Notes: generated by a model from the letters alone, not told the origin. Shown: positions 33,691 through 42,437, numbered from the stretch's first letter. The stretch: DNA of 64,000 nucleotides from Candidatus Flavonifractor intestinipullorum (GCA_019118925.1 DWYC01000053.1:1-64000), one strand, 5' to 3'. Made by a program: numbers and translations.

Positions 33691-34757
33691 TCCTGTGCGC
33701 CTCCTTTCCGGCTGCCACGGCCCAGACGGGCGAAGAGGCCGCCGAAGAACTGCTTGAAGGTGGGATTATTGGTGGCCAGCATCACCAGAATGAGGACGAT
33801 GGCGTAGATCAGCATGCGGAAATCGTAGAAGTCGCGGAGGAGCTCGGGCAGGACGTACAGGAGGGCGGCGGCGATGATGGAGCCGCGGATGTTGCCCAGG
33901 CCGCCCAGCACCACGAACACCAGAATCAGGATGGAGGCGTTGAAGTCGAACTGCTTGGCCGCCACGGAGGAGTAGTTCATGGCGTACAGTGCGCCGGCCG
34001 CACCGGCCAGCACCGCGGAGGTAACGAAGGCGATGAGCTTATACTTGGTGGCGCCGATGCCCACGCTCTCGGCGGCGATGCGGTTGTCCCGCAGGGCCAT
34101 GACCGCCCGTCCGGTGCGGCTGTTGACCAGGTTGAGCACCACGGTGATGGCCACCAGCACCAGAATAAATCCGGCGGTGAAGGTGGAGAGCTTCACATTG
34201 GTGGTCACGCCCAGCGGCCCTTTCAGGATGGCCTTGCCGCCCTCAGCCAGGCCCAGGGCCGCCTCGTTCTGGGTGGAGAAGTGGAGGCCGTTTTCATCCA
34301 CACCAATGTAGAGGATGTTGATGATGTTCTTGATGATCTCGCCGAAGGCCAGGGTGACAATGGCCAGGTAATCGCCCCGCAGGCGGAGCACCGGCACACC
34401 CACGATGACGCCGGCGATGCCGGCGAACACCGCGCCCACCAGCATGGCGCACAGCAGGCGCAGGGGTGCGGAGGGGATGGTGCTCTGCATGGCGATGTTA
34501 AAGACCATACCGGAGAAGGCGCCCACGCTCATGAAGCCGGCGTGGCCCAGGCTCAGCTCGCCGGAGATGCCCACCACCAGGTTCAGGGCGATGGCCATGG
34601 TGACATAGGCACAGATGGGCACCAGCAGGCCCTGGAGGGAAGAGGAGAGCATGCCGCCGGCCTTCATGATCTGGATAATCACGAAGGCAGCGATGACCAT
34701 GCCGTAGGTGATGGAGTTGTTGATCAGCCGTTTGCGGCTGGGAGTGAGTTTTTTCAT
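33687..34757 (-). CDS. livM: Branched-chain amino acid ABC transporter permease LivM
   Basis: 356 residues from the ATG at 34757 (MKKLTPSRKR), five bases after GAGGTGG; a GTG nine bases upstream would lie within the ribosome site. Ten or so membrane segments are seen, with the family motif GISGELSLGHAGFMSVGAFS near residue 65 and a later VLGGLGNIRGSIIAA. It forms the channel with LivH. Its start is close to the livH stop and its stop overlaps livG. Confidence 0.93.
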   Translation of the reverse strand: MKKLTPSRKRLINNSITYGMVIAAFVIIQIMKAGGMLSSSLQGLLVPICAYVTMAIALNLVVGISGELSLGHAGFMSVGAFSGMVFNIAMQSTIPSAPLRLLCAMLVGAVFAGIAGVIVGVPVLRLRGDYLAIVTLAFGEIIKNIINILYIGVDENGLHFSTQNEAALGLAEGGKAILKGPLGVTTNVKLSTFTAGFILVLVAITVVLNLVNSRTGRAVMALRDNRIAAESVGIGATKYKLIAFVTSAVLAGAAGALYAMNYSSVAAKQFDFNASILILVFVVLGGLGNIRGSIIAAALLYVLPELLRDFYDFRMLIYAIVLILVMLATNNPTFKQFFGGLFARLGRGSRKGGAQE

Positions 34758-34767
34758 GTCCGCCACC

Positions 34768-35646
34768 TCAAACTTTCTCGCGCACGGTCTTGCCCAGCAG
34801 GCCCGCAGGCTTCACCAGCAGCACGATGATGAGCACGGCAAAGACCACCGCGTCGGAGATCTGGGTATTGAAGGCCTTGGCGAAGATCTCGATGACACCT
34901 AGCAGGATGCCGCCCAGCATGGCGCCGGGGATGGAGCCGATGCCGCCGAACACGGCGGCGGTGAAGGCCTTGATGCCGGGGAGGGAGCCGGTGGTGGGCA
35001 TCAGGGTGGGGTAGGTGGAGCAGTACAGGGCGCCGGCGATGGCGGCCAGGGCGGAACCGATGGCAAAGGTCATGGAGATGGTGCGGTTGACGTCGATGCC
35101 CATGAGGAGGGCGGCGCCCTTGTCCTCAGAGCAGGCGCGCATGGCCTTGCCCATCTTGGTGTTGCCGGTGAACCAGGTCAGGGCCAGCATGATGACGATG
35201 CAGGCGACTACGGTGACCAGGGCCACATGGGTAATGGTGAGCTGGCCGTCAAAGAGCTTGAAGGAGCCCTTGCCCACCACGGAGGTGAAGCTCTTGGGGT
35301 CGGACTTCCACAGCAGCAGGGCGGAGTTCTGGAGGAAATAGCTCACGCCGATGGCGGTGATGAGCACGGCCAGAGAGGGGGCCTGCCGCAGGGGCTTGTA
35401 GGCCAGGCGCTCGATGACCACGCCCAGCACGGTACACACCACCATGGCCAGGATGACGCCCACCACGGGGGGCAGGCCGAACTGGCCGGTGGCAAAGAAG
35501 CAGATGTAGGCGCCCACCATGATAACGTCGCCGTGGGCGAAGTTCAGCATCTTGGCGATGCCGTACACCATGGTGTAGCCCAGGGCGATGATGGCGTACA
35601 CACTGCCCAGGCTGATGCCGTTGATGAGGTTATTGAGAATACTCAA
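34768..35646 (-). CDS. livH: Branched-chain amino acid ABC transporter permease LivH
   Basis: 292 residues. The start is a TTG at 35646 (SILNNLINGISLGSVYAIIA) with AGAGGTGAC about nine bases upstream. The LivH signatures are GYTMVYGIAKMLNFAHGDVI and AVFGGIGSIPGAMLGG. Hydrophobic helices fill the chain. It heads the permease/ATPase part of the operon, separated from livK by about 200 bases with two hairpins. Confidence 0.93.
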   Translation of the reverse strand: MSILNNLINGISLGSVYAIIALGYTMVYGIAKMLNFAHGDVIMVGAYICFFATGQFGLPPVVGVILAMVVCTVLGVVIERLAYKPLRQAPSLAVLITAIGVSYFLQNSALLLWKSDPKSFTSVVGKGSFKLFDGQLTITHVALVTVVACIVIMLALTWFTGNTKMGKAMRACSEDKGAALLMGIDVNRTISMTFAIGSALAAIAGALYCSTYPTLMPTTGSLPGIKAFTAAVFGGIGSIPGAMLGGILLGVIEIFAKAFNTQISDAVVFAVLIIVLLVKPAGLLGKTVREKV

Positions 35647-35703
35647 AGACGGTCACCTCTTTCTCGTTTCTCTTGTCTCTTGGTGCGAACCCCGGAAACG
35701 GGG

Positions 35704-35759
35704 CTGTATGGCGAAAACCTCCGCGGCCAACAACAGCCGCGGACGTTTCCGCCATACAG
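35704..35759 (-). terminator. Long hairpin between livK and livH
   Basis: CTGTATGGCG plus CCGCGG segments pair with their complements (35704-35722 with 35735-35758) around a 9-base loop. No T run follows. It probably protects the livK message or slows readthrough into livH. Confidence 0.55.
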
Positions 35760-35772
35760 GGAAAGGGAGAAA

Positions 35773-35806
35773 AGAGAGGGCTGCCGACGGTCCGGCAACC
35801 CTCTCT
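35773..35806 (-). terminator. Attenuating terminator after livK
   Basis: AGAGAGGG-C-TGCC / GGCA-A-CCCTCTCT stem about 40 bases beyond the livK stop, with CTCTCTTTTCTCCC on the minus strand. Partial termination here would give more binding protein than permease. Confidence 0.6.
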
Positions 35807-35844
35807 TTCGGGTTCCCTCAACTTATGGATGGGGGAGCTTGTGA

Positions 35845-37041
35845 TTACTGGGTGACGTACACGCCGCCCTCGACCTTGACGACCACGGGGGCCTTGGAGA
35901 CCTCGCCGTTGGTGCCCCAGGTCATGCCGGTGCCGGTCAGGCCGTCCACGCTGAAGCTGCTGTCGGTGAAGGTGGCGATGAGCTTCTCGCAGATGTCCTG
36001 AGCGCTCATGTCGGCGGTGATGCCGGCCTTCTCACAGGCCTCGTAGATGGCGTAGATGCAGTCATAGCCGTCGGCGGCGAACTGGTTGGGGATGCCGCCG
36101 TAAGCTTCCTGGTACTCCTCCACGAACTTGACGGTGCGCTCATCCTCGCCCCAGGCGTTGAAGGGGGTCATGAGCATCAGGCCCTCGGCCAGGGAGGTGT
36201 CGAAGCCCTCCAGGTCCAGGATGCCGTCCATGCCGTCGCAGCCGAAGAAGGTGGGCTCATAGCCCATGGTCTTGGCCTGGTTCAGGATCAGGGAAGCGGG
36301 GGTGTAGTAGATGGGCATGAACACCAGGTCAGCGCCGGCGTCCTTGGCGGCGGTCAGCTGCACGGTGAAGTCGGCGTTGGTGTCGTCGGGGAAGGTCTGG
36401 ACCGCCACGACCTCCAGGCCGATGGCGTCAGCCTCCGCCTGGAAGGCGGTGTAGATGCCGGTGGAGTAGGCGTCGCCGTTGTTGTAGATGACGGCGATCT
36501 TGGTGCCCAGGTTATTCTCCTTGATGTAGTCGGCAGCGGTCTTGCCCTGGTTGGGGTCGGTGAAGCAGACCTGGAACACGTTGTCGCGGCCCTCGGTCAC
36601 GTCGGTGGAGGAGGCGGAGGGGGTCAGCTGGAAGTAGCGGTCATTGTAGGTCTCAGCAGCCACGGCCACGCAGGGGTTGGTGGTGGTGCAGCCGTAGATG
36701 ATCTTGGCGCCGTTGTCCTTCAGCTTGCCGTAGGCGTTGACGGCCTTCTCGGTGGCGCCCTCGTCGTCCTGGGAGTCCAGCTCGAACTGGAGGCCGCCCA
36801 GAGCGTTGATCTCCTGGATGGCGATCTCAGCGCCCTGCTTGGTAGCCAGGCCGTACACGGCGGCGGAGCCGGTCAGAGGGCCGATGCCGCCGATCTTGAT
36901 GACGCTGGCGCCGGTGGAGCTGCCGGAGCCGTCATCGGGGTTGGCAGAGGGCTCGCTGCTGGTGCCGCCGCCGCAGCCGGCCAGCAGAGACAGGCTCATG
37001 GCAGCCGCCATGGCCAGAGACAGAACACGCATCTTTTTCAT
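35845..37041 (-). CDS. livK: Branched-chain amino acid ABC transporter substrate-binding lipoprotein LivK/LivJ
   Basis: 398 residues. A lipoprotein signal ends LSLLAGCGGG (cysteine at about 23), followed by a serine/glycine linker and the type I periplasmic-binding fold: IKIGGIGPLTGSAAVYG, GGLQFELDSQDDEG and FFGCDGMDG. It captures branched-chain amino acids (or peptides/amides) outside the cell for LivHMGF. The start at 37041 has GGGAGG upstream, and a consensus sigma-A promoter lies 33 bases further. It is the first gene of the liv operon. Confidence 0.95.
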   Translation of the reverse strand: MKKMRVLSLAMAAAMSLSLLAGCGGGTSSEPSANPDDGSGSSTGASVIKIGGIGPLTGSAAVYGLATKQGAEIAIQEINALGGLQFELDSQDDEGATEKAVNAYGKLKDNGAKIIYGCTTTNPCVAVAAETYNDRYFQLTPSASSTDVTEGRDNVFQVCFTDPNQGKTAADYIKENNLGTKIAVIYNNGDAYSTGIYTAFQAEADAIGLEVVAVQTFPDDTNADFTVQLTAAKDAGADLVFMPIYYTPASLILNQAKTMGYEPTFFGCDGMDGILDLEGFDTSLAEGLMLMTPFNAWGEDERTVKFVEEYQEAYGGIPNQFAADGYDCIYAIYEACEKAGITADMSAQDICEKLIATFTDSSFSVDGLTGTGMTWGTNGEVSKAPVVVKVEGGVYVTQ

Positions 37042-37073
37042 TTCAAAATGTACCTCCCTTACAGGTTGTTGAC

Positions 37074-37102
37074 ATTATACGCTCCAGCCGGAAAGTTGTC
37101 AA
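37074..37102 (-). promoter_or_regulatory. Consensus promoter of the liv operon
   Basis: Minus-strand TTGACA (37102-37097), 17-base spacer, TATAAT (37079-37074): a perfect sigma-A promoter, in keeping with high expression of the binding protein. Confidence 0.85.
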
Positions 37103-37206
37103 CCAGTCAAAACCAACAACACAGCTCAAAAATATACTCCGCAGTCTGTAATAGCCCACAAAAATGGGCCCGGATTTTGTTCCGTTTCTCAAACAGAACG
37201 CACTCC

Positions 37207-37947
37207 TCAGATGAGAATTCCCCCGTTGGGACTCAGAACCTGTCCGGTGAGGAACCCCGCTCCCTCCGAGGCCAGAAAGCAGACGCACTCCGCCACGTCC
37301 TCCGGCCGTCCGATCCGCTCCAGAGGGGTCTCCTGCCGGAGGACCTCCAGGTCCTCCGGGGTCAGGGCGGCGTTCATATCGGTGTCGATGACCCCCGGAG
37401 CCACACAGTTTACCGTGATTCCGGAGGGGCCCACTTCCTTTGCCAGGGCCTTTGTCAGTCCAATTACGGCCGCTTTTGCGGCCGAATAGGCCACTTCACA
37501 GGACCCTCCGGTGACCCCCCACATGGAGGAGAGGGTGATGATCCGCCCCGCCTTCCGGTGGATAAAATGGGGCAGCACCGCCCGGCAGCAGCGGAAGGTT
37601 CCGTCCACGTTTATATTGAAGATCTCCCGCCAATCCCGGTCGGTAATATCGGTAAAAAGTTGTTGCCGGGCGATGCCGGCATTACACACCAAAATGTCAA
37701 GTTGACAAAATTTATCCAACACATTGTCAACCATATGCGCCACCTGTCCCGTGTCGCCCACATCGGCCGGAAAGAGCTCCACCTCGCCGCCGGCCGCCCG
37801 CAGCTCCTCGGCCAGGGCCCGGGCCGCTTCCTCCGAGCGGTGGTAGTTCAGCCCCACCCGGCAGCCCGCTTCCGCGAACCGCCGCGCGCAGGCCGCGCCG
37901 ATGCCCCGGCTGGCCCCCGTAATCAAAACCGCCTTTTTTCGCTCCAC
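37207..37947 (-). CDS. Short-chain dehydrogenase/reductase, FabG-like
   Basis: 246 residues from the GTG at 37947, giving the standard FabG length; AGAGAGGAG lies about nine bases upstream. NADP binding is by TGASRGIG, with VCNAGIA, the catalytic serine in ITLSSMWG, YSAAKAA (Tyr and Lys of YxxxK) and VNCVAPGVIDTDM. FabG reduces 3-oxoacyl-ACP in fatty-acid synthesis. No other fab gene is nearby, so another ketone substrate is equally possible. Confidence 0.85.
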   Translation of the reverse strand: MERKKAVLITGASRGIGAACARRFAEAGCRVGLNYHRSEEAARALAEELRAAGGEVELFPADVGDTGQVAHMVDNVLDKFCQLDILVCNAGIARQQLFTDITDRDWREIFNINVDGTFRCCRAVLPHFIHRKAGRIITLSSMWGVTGGSCEVAYSAAKAAVIGLTKALAKEVGPSGITVNCVAPGVIDTDMNAALTPEDLEVLRQETPLERIGRPEDVAECVCFLASEGAGFLTGQVLSPNGGILI

Positions 37948-38060
37948 TGTATGCGCTCCTCTCTCTATTTTCTTCTCCGCCTGTTTTCCCGTGTTTCTCC
38001 CTAAAGTATAACCGGGCAAACCGCCTCCGCCAAGGGCTGAAAATCTTTTTCAAAAAAAGA

Positions 38061-38089
38061 TTGACAAGCCGCCTCTTCTCCGCTATAAT
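38061..38089 (+). promoter_or_regulatory. Consensus promoter of tRNA-Val
   Basis: TTGACA (38061-38066), 17-base spacer, TATAAT (38084-38089), 14 bases before the tRNA. Confidence 0.85.
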
Positions 38090-38103
38090 AGACCATGCTG
38101 TTT

Positions 38104-38179
38104 GGACGATTAGCTCAGCTGGTAGAGCATCCGCTTGACGTGCGGGAGGTCACAGGTTCAAGTCCTGTATCGTCCACCA
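38104..38179 (+). tRNA. tRNA-Val (anticodon GAC)
   Basis: 76 bases folding as a full cloverleaf: acceptor GGACGAT / ATCGTCC, D stem GCTC / GAGC, anticodon loop TTGACGT with GAC, T arm ACAGG-TTCAAGT-CCTGT, and encoded CCA. It reads GUC (and GUU with wobble). It stands alone, with its own promoter and terminator. No integrase or duplicated 3' end is seen, so it is not an occupied att site here. Confidence 0.95.
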
Positions 38180-38185
38180 ATGACG

Positions 38186-38224
38186 TCCCCTGGAGCTGTT
38201 GTGGTTCCAGGGGATCTTTTTTTC
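38186..38224 (+). terminator. Terminator of tRNA-Val
   Basis: TCCCCTGGA / TCCAGGGGA hairpin followed by TCTTTTTTTCTC, immediately after the tRNA and before the pseudouridine synthase gene. Confidence 0.85.
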
Positions 38225-38248
38225 TCAAACGGATTGGAGGGGAACGCC

Positions 38249-38959
38249 GTGGACTGTCCCATTCCCATTCTCTATCAGGATCCCCGCATTCTGGTCTGCC
38301 TGAAGCCGCCCGGAGTGGTCTCTACCGATCAGCCCGGAGGGCTGCCCGACCAACTGCGGGCCCAGTTGGGCGGCGGGCCGGAGCTCTGCCTGCGCACCGT
38401 CCACCGCCTGGACCAGCGGGTGGGGGGCGTGATGGTGCTGGCCCGCTCCCGGATGGCCGCCCGTCTGCTCTCACAGCAGGTGGAGGAGCACACGTTTTAT
38501 AAGGAATATCTGGCTGTTCTCTGGGGCGCGCCCGGGGAAGAGGAGGGCCTCCTCCGGGATTGGCTGGGCTACGACAAACGCACCCGCCGGGCCTATACCG
38601 CCCCGGCATCCGGCCCCGCTGTGCGGGAGGCCGTCCTGCGCTACCGGGTTCTTGCACGGGAGGGTGGGTATGCTCTGGCCGCCGTGGTGCTGGAAACCGG
38701 GCGCACCCACCAGATCCGCGCCCAGTTTGCCGCCCGGGGCTTCCCCCTGGCCGGCGATCAGAAATACGGCGCGCCGCCGCTGGAGGCGCCGGGGATCGGC
38801 CTGTGGTCCCGCTGTCTGGCGTTTACCCATCCCCAGAGCGGGGAACGCCTCACCTTTTCCGCGCTGCCGCTGGCGGCGGCGCCCTGGGACCGCTTTTCTT
38901 TTTTGAAGGGGATCTCCCAAGGCAAAGAACATCCGTTTGACTTCCCCTTCTCCCTGTGA
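38249..38959 (+). CDS. RluA-family RNA pseudouridine synthase
   Basis: 236 residues from the GTG at 38249, six bases after GGAGGGG; a longer reading would run through the tRNA terminator. RluA motifs are VCLKPPGVVSTDQPGG, TVHRLDQRVGGVMVLARS (catalytic aspartate in HRLD) and VVLETGRTHQIRAQFAARG. It isomerises uridine to pseudouridine in rRNA or tRNA. There is no S4 domain at the N-terminus. The exact target site cannot be told. Confidence 0.88.
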   Translation: MDCPIPILYQDPRILVCLKPPGVVSTDQPGGLPDQLRAQLGGGPELCLRTVHRLDQRVGGVMVLARSRMAARLLSQQVEEHTFYKEYLAVLWGAPGEEEGLLRDWLGYDKRTRRAYTAPASGPAVREAVLRYRVLAREGGYALAAVVLETGRTHQIRAQFAARGFPLAGDQKYGAPPLEAPGIGLWSRCLAFTHPQSGERLTFSALPLAAAPWDRFSFLKGISQGKEHPFDFPFSL

Positions 38960-38965
38960 TATGAT
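38937..38965 (+). promoter_or_regulatory. Promoter of the GNAT gene
   Basis: TTGACT (38937-38942), 17-base spacer, TATGAT (38960-38965), overlapping the end of the pseudouridine synthase gene. Confidence 0.65.
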
Positions 38966-39022
38966 AGCAGTAGCTTGATGGAGCCCGCTCCATCTCAGAT
39001 CTAATACAAGAGGAGATATCCT

Positions 39023-39511
39023 ATGGAACTTCAGATTACCGCCTGCAGCCCCGCCGACCTGCCGGAGGCTGTGGCCGTTTGGAACCAGGTCGTAGAGGCA
39101 GGTCTCGCCTTTCCGCAGACGGAGCTGCTCACCACCGAGACCGGAGCCGAGTTCTTCGGCCAGCAGTCCTTTACCGGCGTGGCCCGGGACTCCAGCGGCG
39201 AGCTGGTGGGGCTGTATATCCTCCACCCCAACAACGTGGGCCGCTGCGGCCACATCTGCAACGCCAGCTACGCCGTCCGGGCCGACCGGCGGGGGCAGCA
39301 CATCGGCGAAGCTCTGGTCCGCCACTGCATGGCCAAGGGGAAGGAGCTGGGCTTCCGTATCCTCCAGTTCAACGCGGTCGTTCGGAGCAATGTCCCCGCC
39401 CTGCGCCTGTATGAGCGCCTCGGTTTTGTCCAGCTGGGAGTCATCCCCGGCGGCTTCCGCCGGAAGGACGGCGTCTATGAGGACATCATCCCCCACTACC
39501 ACACCCTGTGA
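39023..39511 (+). CDS. GNAT-family N-acetyltransferase
   Basis: 162 residues, ATG at 39023 after AGAGGAGA. The fold is the usual one, with acetyl-CoA binding at YAVRADRRGQHIGEALVRHC (the R-x-x-G-x-G/A type loop), and RSNVPALRLYERLGFVQLG at the end. It transfers acetyl groups to an amine of unknown identity. The stop is 33 bases before lexA, so both may share the promoter at 38937-38965. Confidence 0.85.
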   Translation: MELQITACSPADLPEAVAVWNQVVEAGLAFPQTELLTTETGAEFFGQQSFTGVARDSSGELVGLYILHPNNVGRCGHICNASYAVRADRRGQHIGEALVRHCMAKGKELGFRILQFNAVVRSNVPALRLYERLGFVQLGVIPGGFRRKDGVYEDIIPHYHTL

Positions 39512-39543
39512 GTCCAGGCCCCACCGCTCGAAAGGAGCCCGCC

Positions 39544-40167
39544 ATGGGAAAACTGACCGCCAGACAACAGAATATTTATGATTTTATCCTTACCTTCACG
39601 CAGGAGCACGGCTACCCTCCCTCCGTGCGGGAGATCGGCGCCGCCGTGGGCCTGAAATCCCCCTCCACCGTCCACTTTCACCTCAAGGGATTAGAGGAGG
39701 CCGGAATGATTGCCAAGGCCGAGGGCAAGACCCGGGCCATCACCGTGGTGCCCCAAAACGCCGGCGGGGCCGCCCCCTCCCGCGCCCCGGAGCCGCCCGC
39801 CGACCGGGTGCCCGTGGTGGGCAATGTGGCCGCCGGAACTCCCATCCTGGCCGAAGAGCACGTGGAGGAATACCTCCCCTTTGACACCGGCGGCCGCCCG
39901 GGGGAGTATTTTGCCCTGCGGGTGCGGGGAGAGTCCATGCTGGGCGCGGGCATTCTGCCCGGGGACCTGGTTGTGGTCCACCAGCAGCAGGCGTGCTGCA
40001 ACGGCGAGATCGTGGTGGCTCTCTTCGAGGACGAGGCCACCGTCAAAACCCTCCGCCGGAAAGAGGGGCACACCTGGCTCATGCCGGAAAATCCGGAGTA
40101 TCCGCCCATCGACGGCACATACGCCCAGATTCTGGGGAAAGTAGTGGCCGTGATACGGAGATACTAG
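39544..40167 (+). CDS. lexA: SOS repressor LexA
   Basis: 207 residues from the ATG at 39544 after AAAGGAG. The N-terminal winged helix-turn-helix is clear (TARQQNIYDFILTFTQEHGY, PPSVREIGAAVGLKSPSTVH). Then come the self-cleavage Ala-Gly in NVAAGTPILAE, the catalytic serine in VRGESMLGAG and the lysine in EATVKTLRR. RecA filaments trigger its autocleavage and relieve the SOS genes. No clear LexA box was found in its own upstream sequence. It leads a repair cluster with ogt and exonuclease III. Confidence 0.96.
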   Translation: MGKLTARQQNIYDFILTFTQEHGYPPSVREIGAAVGLKSPSTVHFHLKGLEEAGMIAKAEGKTRAITVVPQNAGGAAPSRAPEPPADRVPVVGNVAAGTPILAEEHVEEYLPFDTGGRPGEYFALRVRGESMLGAGILPGDLVVVHQQQACCNGEIVVALFEDEATVKTLRRKEGHTWLMPENPEYPPIDGTYAQILGKVVAVIRRY

Positions 40168-40169
40168 GG

Positions 40170-40640
40170 ATGGACCTGCTCTGTTTTGACACGCCGCTGG
40201 GCCCCATGGCCCTGGCGGAGGAGGGCGGGGCGCTGACCCGGCTCTATCTGCCCGGCGGGCCTGTGCCCCGGATGGCCAGCCGGGAGACGCCTCTTTTGGC
40301 CGAGGGGCGGGCGCAGCTGCTCTCCTACCTGCAGGGCGGGCGGCGGGCGTTTTCCCTTCCCCTCGCCCCGGCGGGCACCCCCTTCCAGCAGGCCGTCTGG
40401 GCGCAGCTTGCCCGGATTCCGTACGGGAGCACCCTTACCTACGGCCAGCTGGCCGCCCGGGTGGGCAACCCCAAAGCCGTCCGGGCGGTGGGGCAGGCCA
40501 ATCACCGCAACCCCCTGCCGATTTTGCTCCCCTGCCACCGGGTGGTGGGAAAGGGGGGCGCCCTCACCGGCTACGCCGGGGGCGTGGCCCTGAAGCGGAC
40601 GCTTCTGGAGCTGGAGGGGATTGCGTGCCCCGCGCGGTAG
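40170..40640 (+). CDS. ogt: Methylated-DNA--protein-cysteine methyltransferase
   Basis: 156 residues from the ATG at 40170, three bases after the lexA stop; GGAG is about nine bases upstream. The active-site motif LPCHRVVGKGG holds the acceptor cysteine, preceded by the helix-turn-helix PYGSTLTYGQLAARVGNPKA. It removes O6-alkyl groups from guanine in one suicide step. The N-terminal domain is short. Linked to lexA and exoIII in one repair operon. Confidence 0.93.
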   Translation: MDLLCFDTPLGPMALAEEGGALTRLYLPGGPVPRMASRETPLLAEGRAQLLSYLQGGRRAFSLPLAPAGTPFQQAVWAQLARIPYGSTLTYGQLAARVGNPKAVRAVGQANHRNPLPILLPCHRVVGKGGALTGYAGGVALKRTLLELEGIACPAR

Positions 40641-40667
40641 ACAAATTTTACCGAGAGGACCGGTGTT

Positions 40668-40844
40668 ATGGGAAAGAACGACCGTTTTCAAGTAATCTAT
40701 AGCCAGGGAACCATGGATGTCATCCGCGTCCTGCTGGACACCGAGACCGGGGTCCTCTACCTCCAGGTCAGCAACGGCTATGCCGGGGGCCTGACCCCGC
40801 TGCTGGACGGCGAGGGCAAGCCCATGCAGTGGTCCCGGGGGTGA
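40668..40844 (+). CDS. DUF6440 small protein
   Basis: 58 residues: KNDRFQVIYSQGTMDVIRVL, then DTETGVLYLQVSNGYAGGLT and PLLDGEGKPMQWSRG. This matches the DUF6440 pattern (short beta protein with a YAGGLTPLLD core) common in gut Clostridia. The start at 40668 follows GAGAGGA. It lies between ogt and exoIII, four bases before the latter, so it is part of the repair operon. Function unknown. Confidence 0.8.
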   Translation: MGKNDRFQVIYSQGTMDVIRVLLDTETGVLYLQVSNGYAGGLTPLLDGEGKPMQWSRG

Positions 40845-40848
40845 GCGG

Positions 40849-41610
40849 ATGAAACTCATCTCCTGGAATGTCAACGGCCTGCGGGCCTGTCTGGGCAAGG
40901 GGTTTCTGGACTTTTTCCGGGAGGCGGACGCCGATGTGGTCTGCCTCCAGGAGACCAAGCTCCAGCCCCACCAGATTGAGCTGGACCTGCCCGGCTACCG
41001 GCAGTATTGGAACTCCGCCGAAAAAAAAGGCTATTCGGGCACCGCTCTCTTTACGCGGATCGAGCCCCTGCAGGTGACCTATGGCCTGGGCCTCCCGGAG
41101 TATGATACGGAGGGGCGGGTGATTACCGCCGAATTTGCCGACTTCTTCCTGGTGTGCTGCTATACCCCCAACGCCCAGCGCGGACTGGCCCGGCTGGACT
41201 TCCGCATGGCCTGGGAGGACGCCTTCCGGGCCTATCTGATGGACCTGGACCGGAGAAAACCGGTGGTCCTCTGCGGGGATTTGAACGTGGCCCACACCGA
41301 AATCGACCTGAAAAATCCCAAGACCAACCGGGGCAACGCCGGCTTCTCCGACGAGGAGCGCGCGAAGATGACCGAACTGCTGGCCTCGGGCTTTACCGAT
41401 ACCTTCCGCTATCTCTATCCCGATGTGACGGGGGCCTACTCCTGGTGGTCGTACCTGTATCACGCCCGGGACAACAACGCCGGGTGGCGCATCGACTACT
41501 TCATTGTCTCCGACCGCCTGCGCGCGCAGGTGGCCGAGAGCAAAATCCTCGCTCAGGTCATGGGCAGCGACCACTGTCCGGTGGAGCTGGACCTGCGGGA
41601 GGCGCCATGA
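40849..41610 (+). CDS. exoA: Exodeoxyribonuclease III (AP endonuclease)
   Basis: 253 residues. ExoIII/APE1 motifs are LISWNVNGLRA, VVCLQETKLQ (metal glutamate), YTPNAQRGLARLDFR, LCGDLNVAHTEIDL, AGFSDEERAKMTELL, WRIDYFIVS and the final GSDHCPVEL (catalytic Asp-His). It cuts at abasic sites and trims 3' ends in base-excision repair. The stop overlaps the next start (ATGA). Confidence 0.95.
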   Translation: MKLISWNVNGLRACLGKGFLDFFREADADVVCLQETKLQPHQIELDLPGYRQYWNSAEKKGYSGTALFTRIEPLQVTYGLGLPEYDTEGRVITAEFADFFLVCCYTPNAQRGLARLDFRMAWEDAFRAYLMDLDRRKPVVLCGDLNVAHTEIDLKNPKTNRGNAGFSDEERAKMTELLASGFTDTFRYLYPDVTGAYSWWSYLYHARDNNAGWRIDYFIVSDRLRAQVAESKILAQVMGSDHCPVELDLREAP

Positions 41611-42407
41611 ACAAGACGGAACTGCTCAACAAGCTCGCCCAGGACGGGGAGGAGCGCCTCCTTCTGGCCCGGACGCTGGACCAGATGGACGCCGTCCGGC
41701 GGAAAAACATCCCCGCCCACACCGGTTTTCTCTCCCCCGCCGAACGGGTGCGGGTGGAGGCCCTCATCGCCGCCGCCGGACAGCCCGCCCACCTCTTTTT
41801 CGGCGGATATTCGGGGGCCGAGCGCACCGTATGCGTCTTTCTCCCCGACTGGCAGACGTCTGAGGACTTCCTGTCCCTCGCGGAGGAGGGGCCGGTAGCC
41901 GCCCTGCGCTGTGCCTTCCGCTCCGATGCGGGCCTCACCCACCGGGATTTTCTGGGCTCCATTCTGGGCCTGGGCATTACCCGGGAAAAGGTGGGAGACC
42001 TGCTGGTGGGGCCCGAGTCCTGCGACGTGCTGGTCCTGCGGGAGCTCTCGGACTATCTGCTCCAGAATCTGGACAGCGCCGGCCGGGCCAGGCTGAACGT
42101 CCGCCCCCTTCCGCTCTCCGGCCTCCAGCCCCCGCCCCTCCAGGTCAAATGCATCCGGGACACGGTGGCCACCCCCCGGCTGGACGCCATTGTGGCCGCC
42201 GCGTTTTCCACCTCCCGTGGAAAAGCGGCCGACCTGATCTCCGCCGGCCGGGTCCAGCTCAACTACCGGGAGTGCACCAAGGCCGACAAATTGGTGGAGG
42301 CGGGGGATACGCTCTCCTGCCGGGGGCTGGGCAAGGCGGTGGTCACGCAGCTGGGAGGGCGGTCGAAAAAGGGCCGCGTGCTGGTGGAGCTGGAGCGGTA
42401 CCTGTAA
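41607..42407 (+). CDS. YlmH-like S4-domain RNA-binding protein
   Basis: 266 residues. The start ATG at 41607 lies in the ATGA overlap with exoA. The N-terminal two thirds match the YlmH family (FLSPAERVRVEALI, FFGGYSGAERTVCVFLPDW, LTHRDFLGSILGLGITREKVGD). The C-terminal S4 domain reads RLDAIVAAAFSTSRGKAADL and ISAGRVQLNYRE. YlmH usually sits near the division cluster and helps recycle stalled ribosomal 50S-peptidyl-tRNA; here it is beside repair genes instead. RNA binding is well supported, the precise role less so. Confidence 0.85.
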   Translation: MNKTELLNKLAQDGEERLLLARTLDQMDAVRRKNIPAHTGFLSPAERVRVEALIAAAGQPAHLFFGGYSGAERTVCVFLPDWQTSEDFLSLAEEGPVAALRCAFRSDAGLTHRDFLGSILGLGITREKVGDLLVGPESCDVLVLRELSDYLLQNLDSAGRARLNVRPLPLSGLQPPPLQVKCIRDTVATPRLDAIVAAAFSTSRGKAADLISAGRVQLNYRECTKADKLVEAGDTLSCRGLGKAVVTQLGGRSKKGRVLVELERYL

Positions 42408-42437
42408 GCCGCAGCCGGCGTGAAAAAGGAGAGAGCT

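Noticed and set aside
38104..38179. tRNA-Val as an occupied attachment site
   Set aside because: No integrase or repeated tRNA 3' end was seen nearby; the flanking genes are housekeeping.
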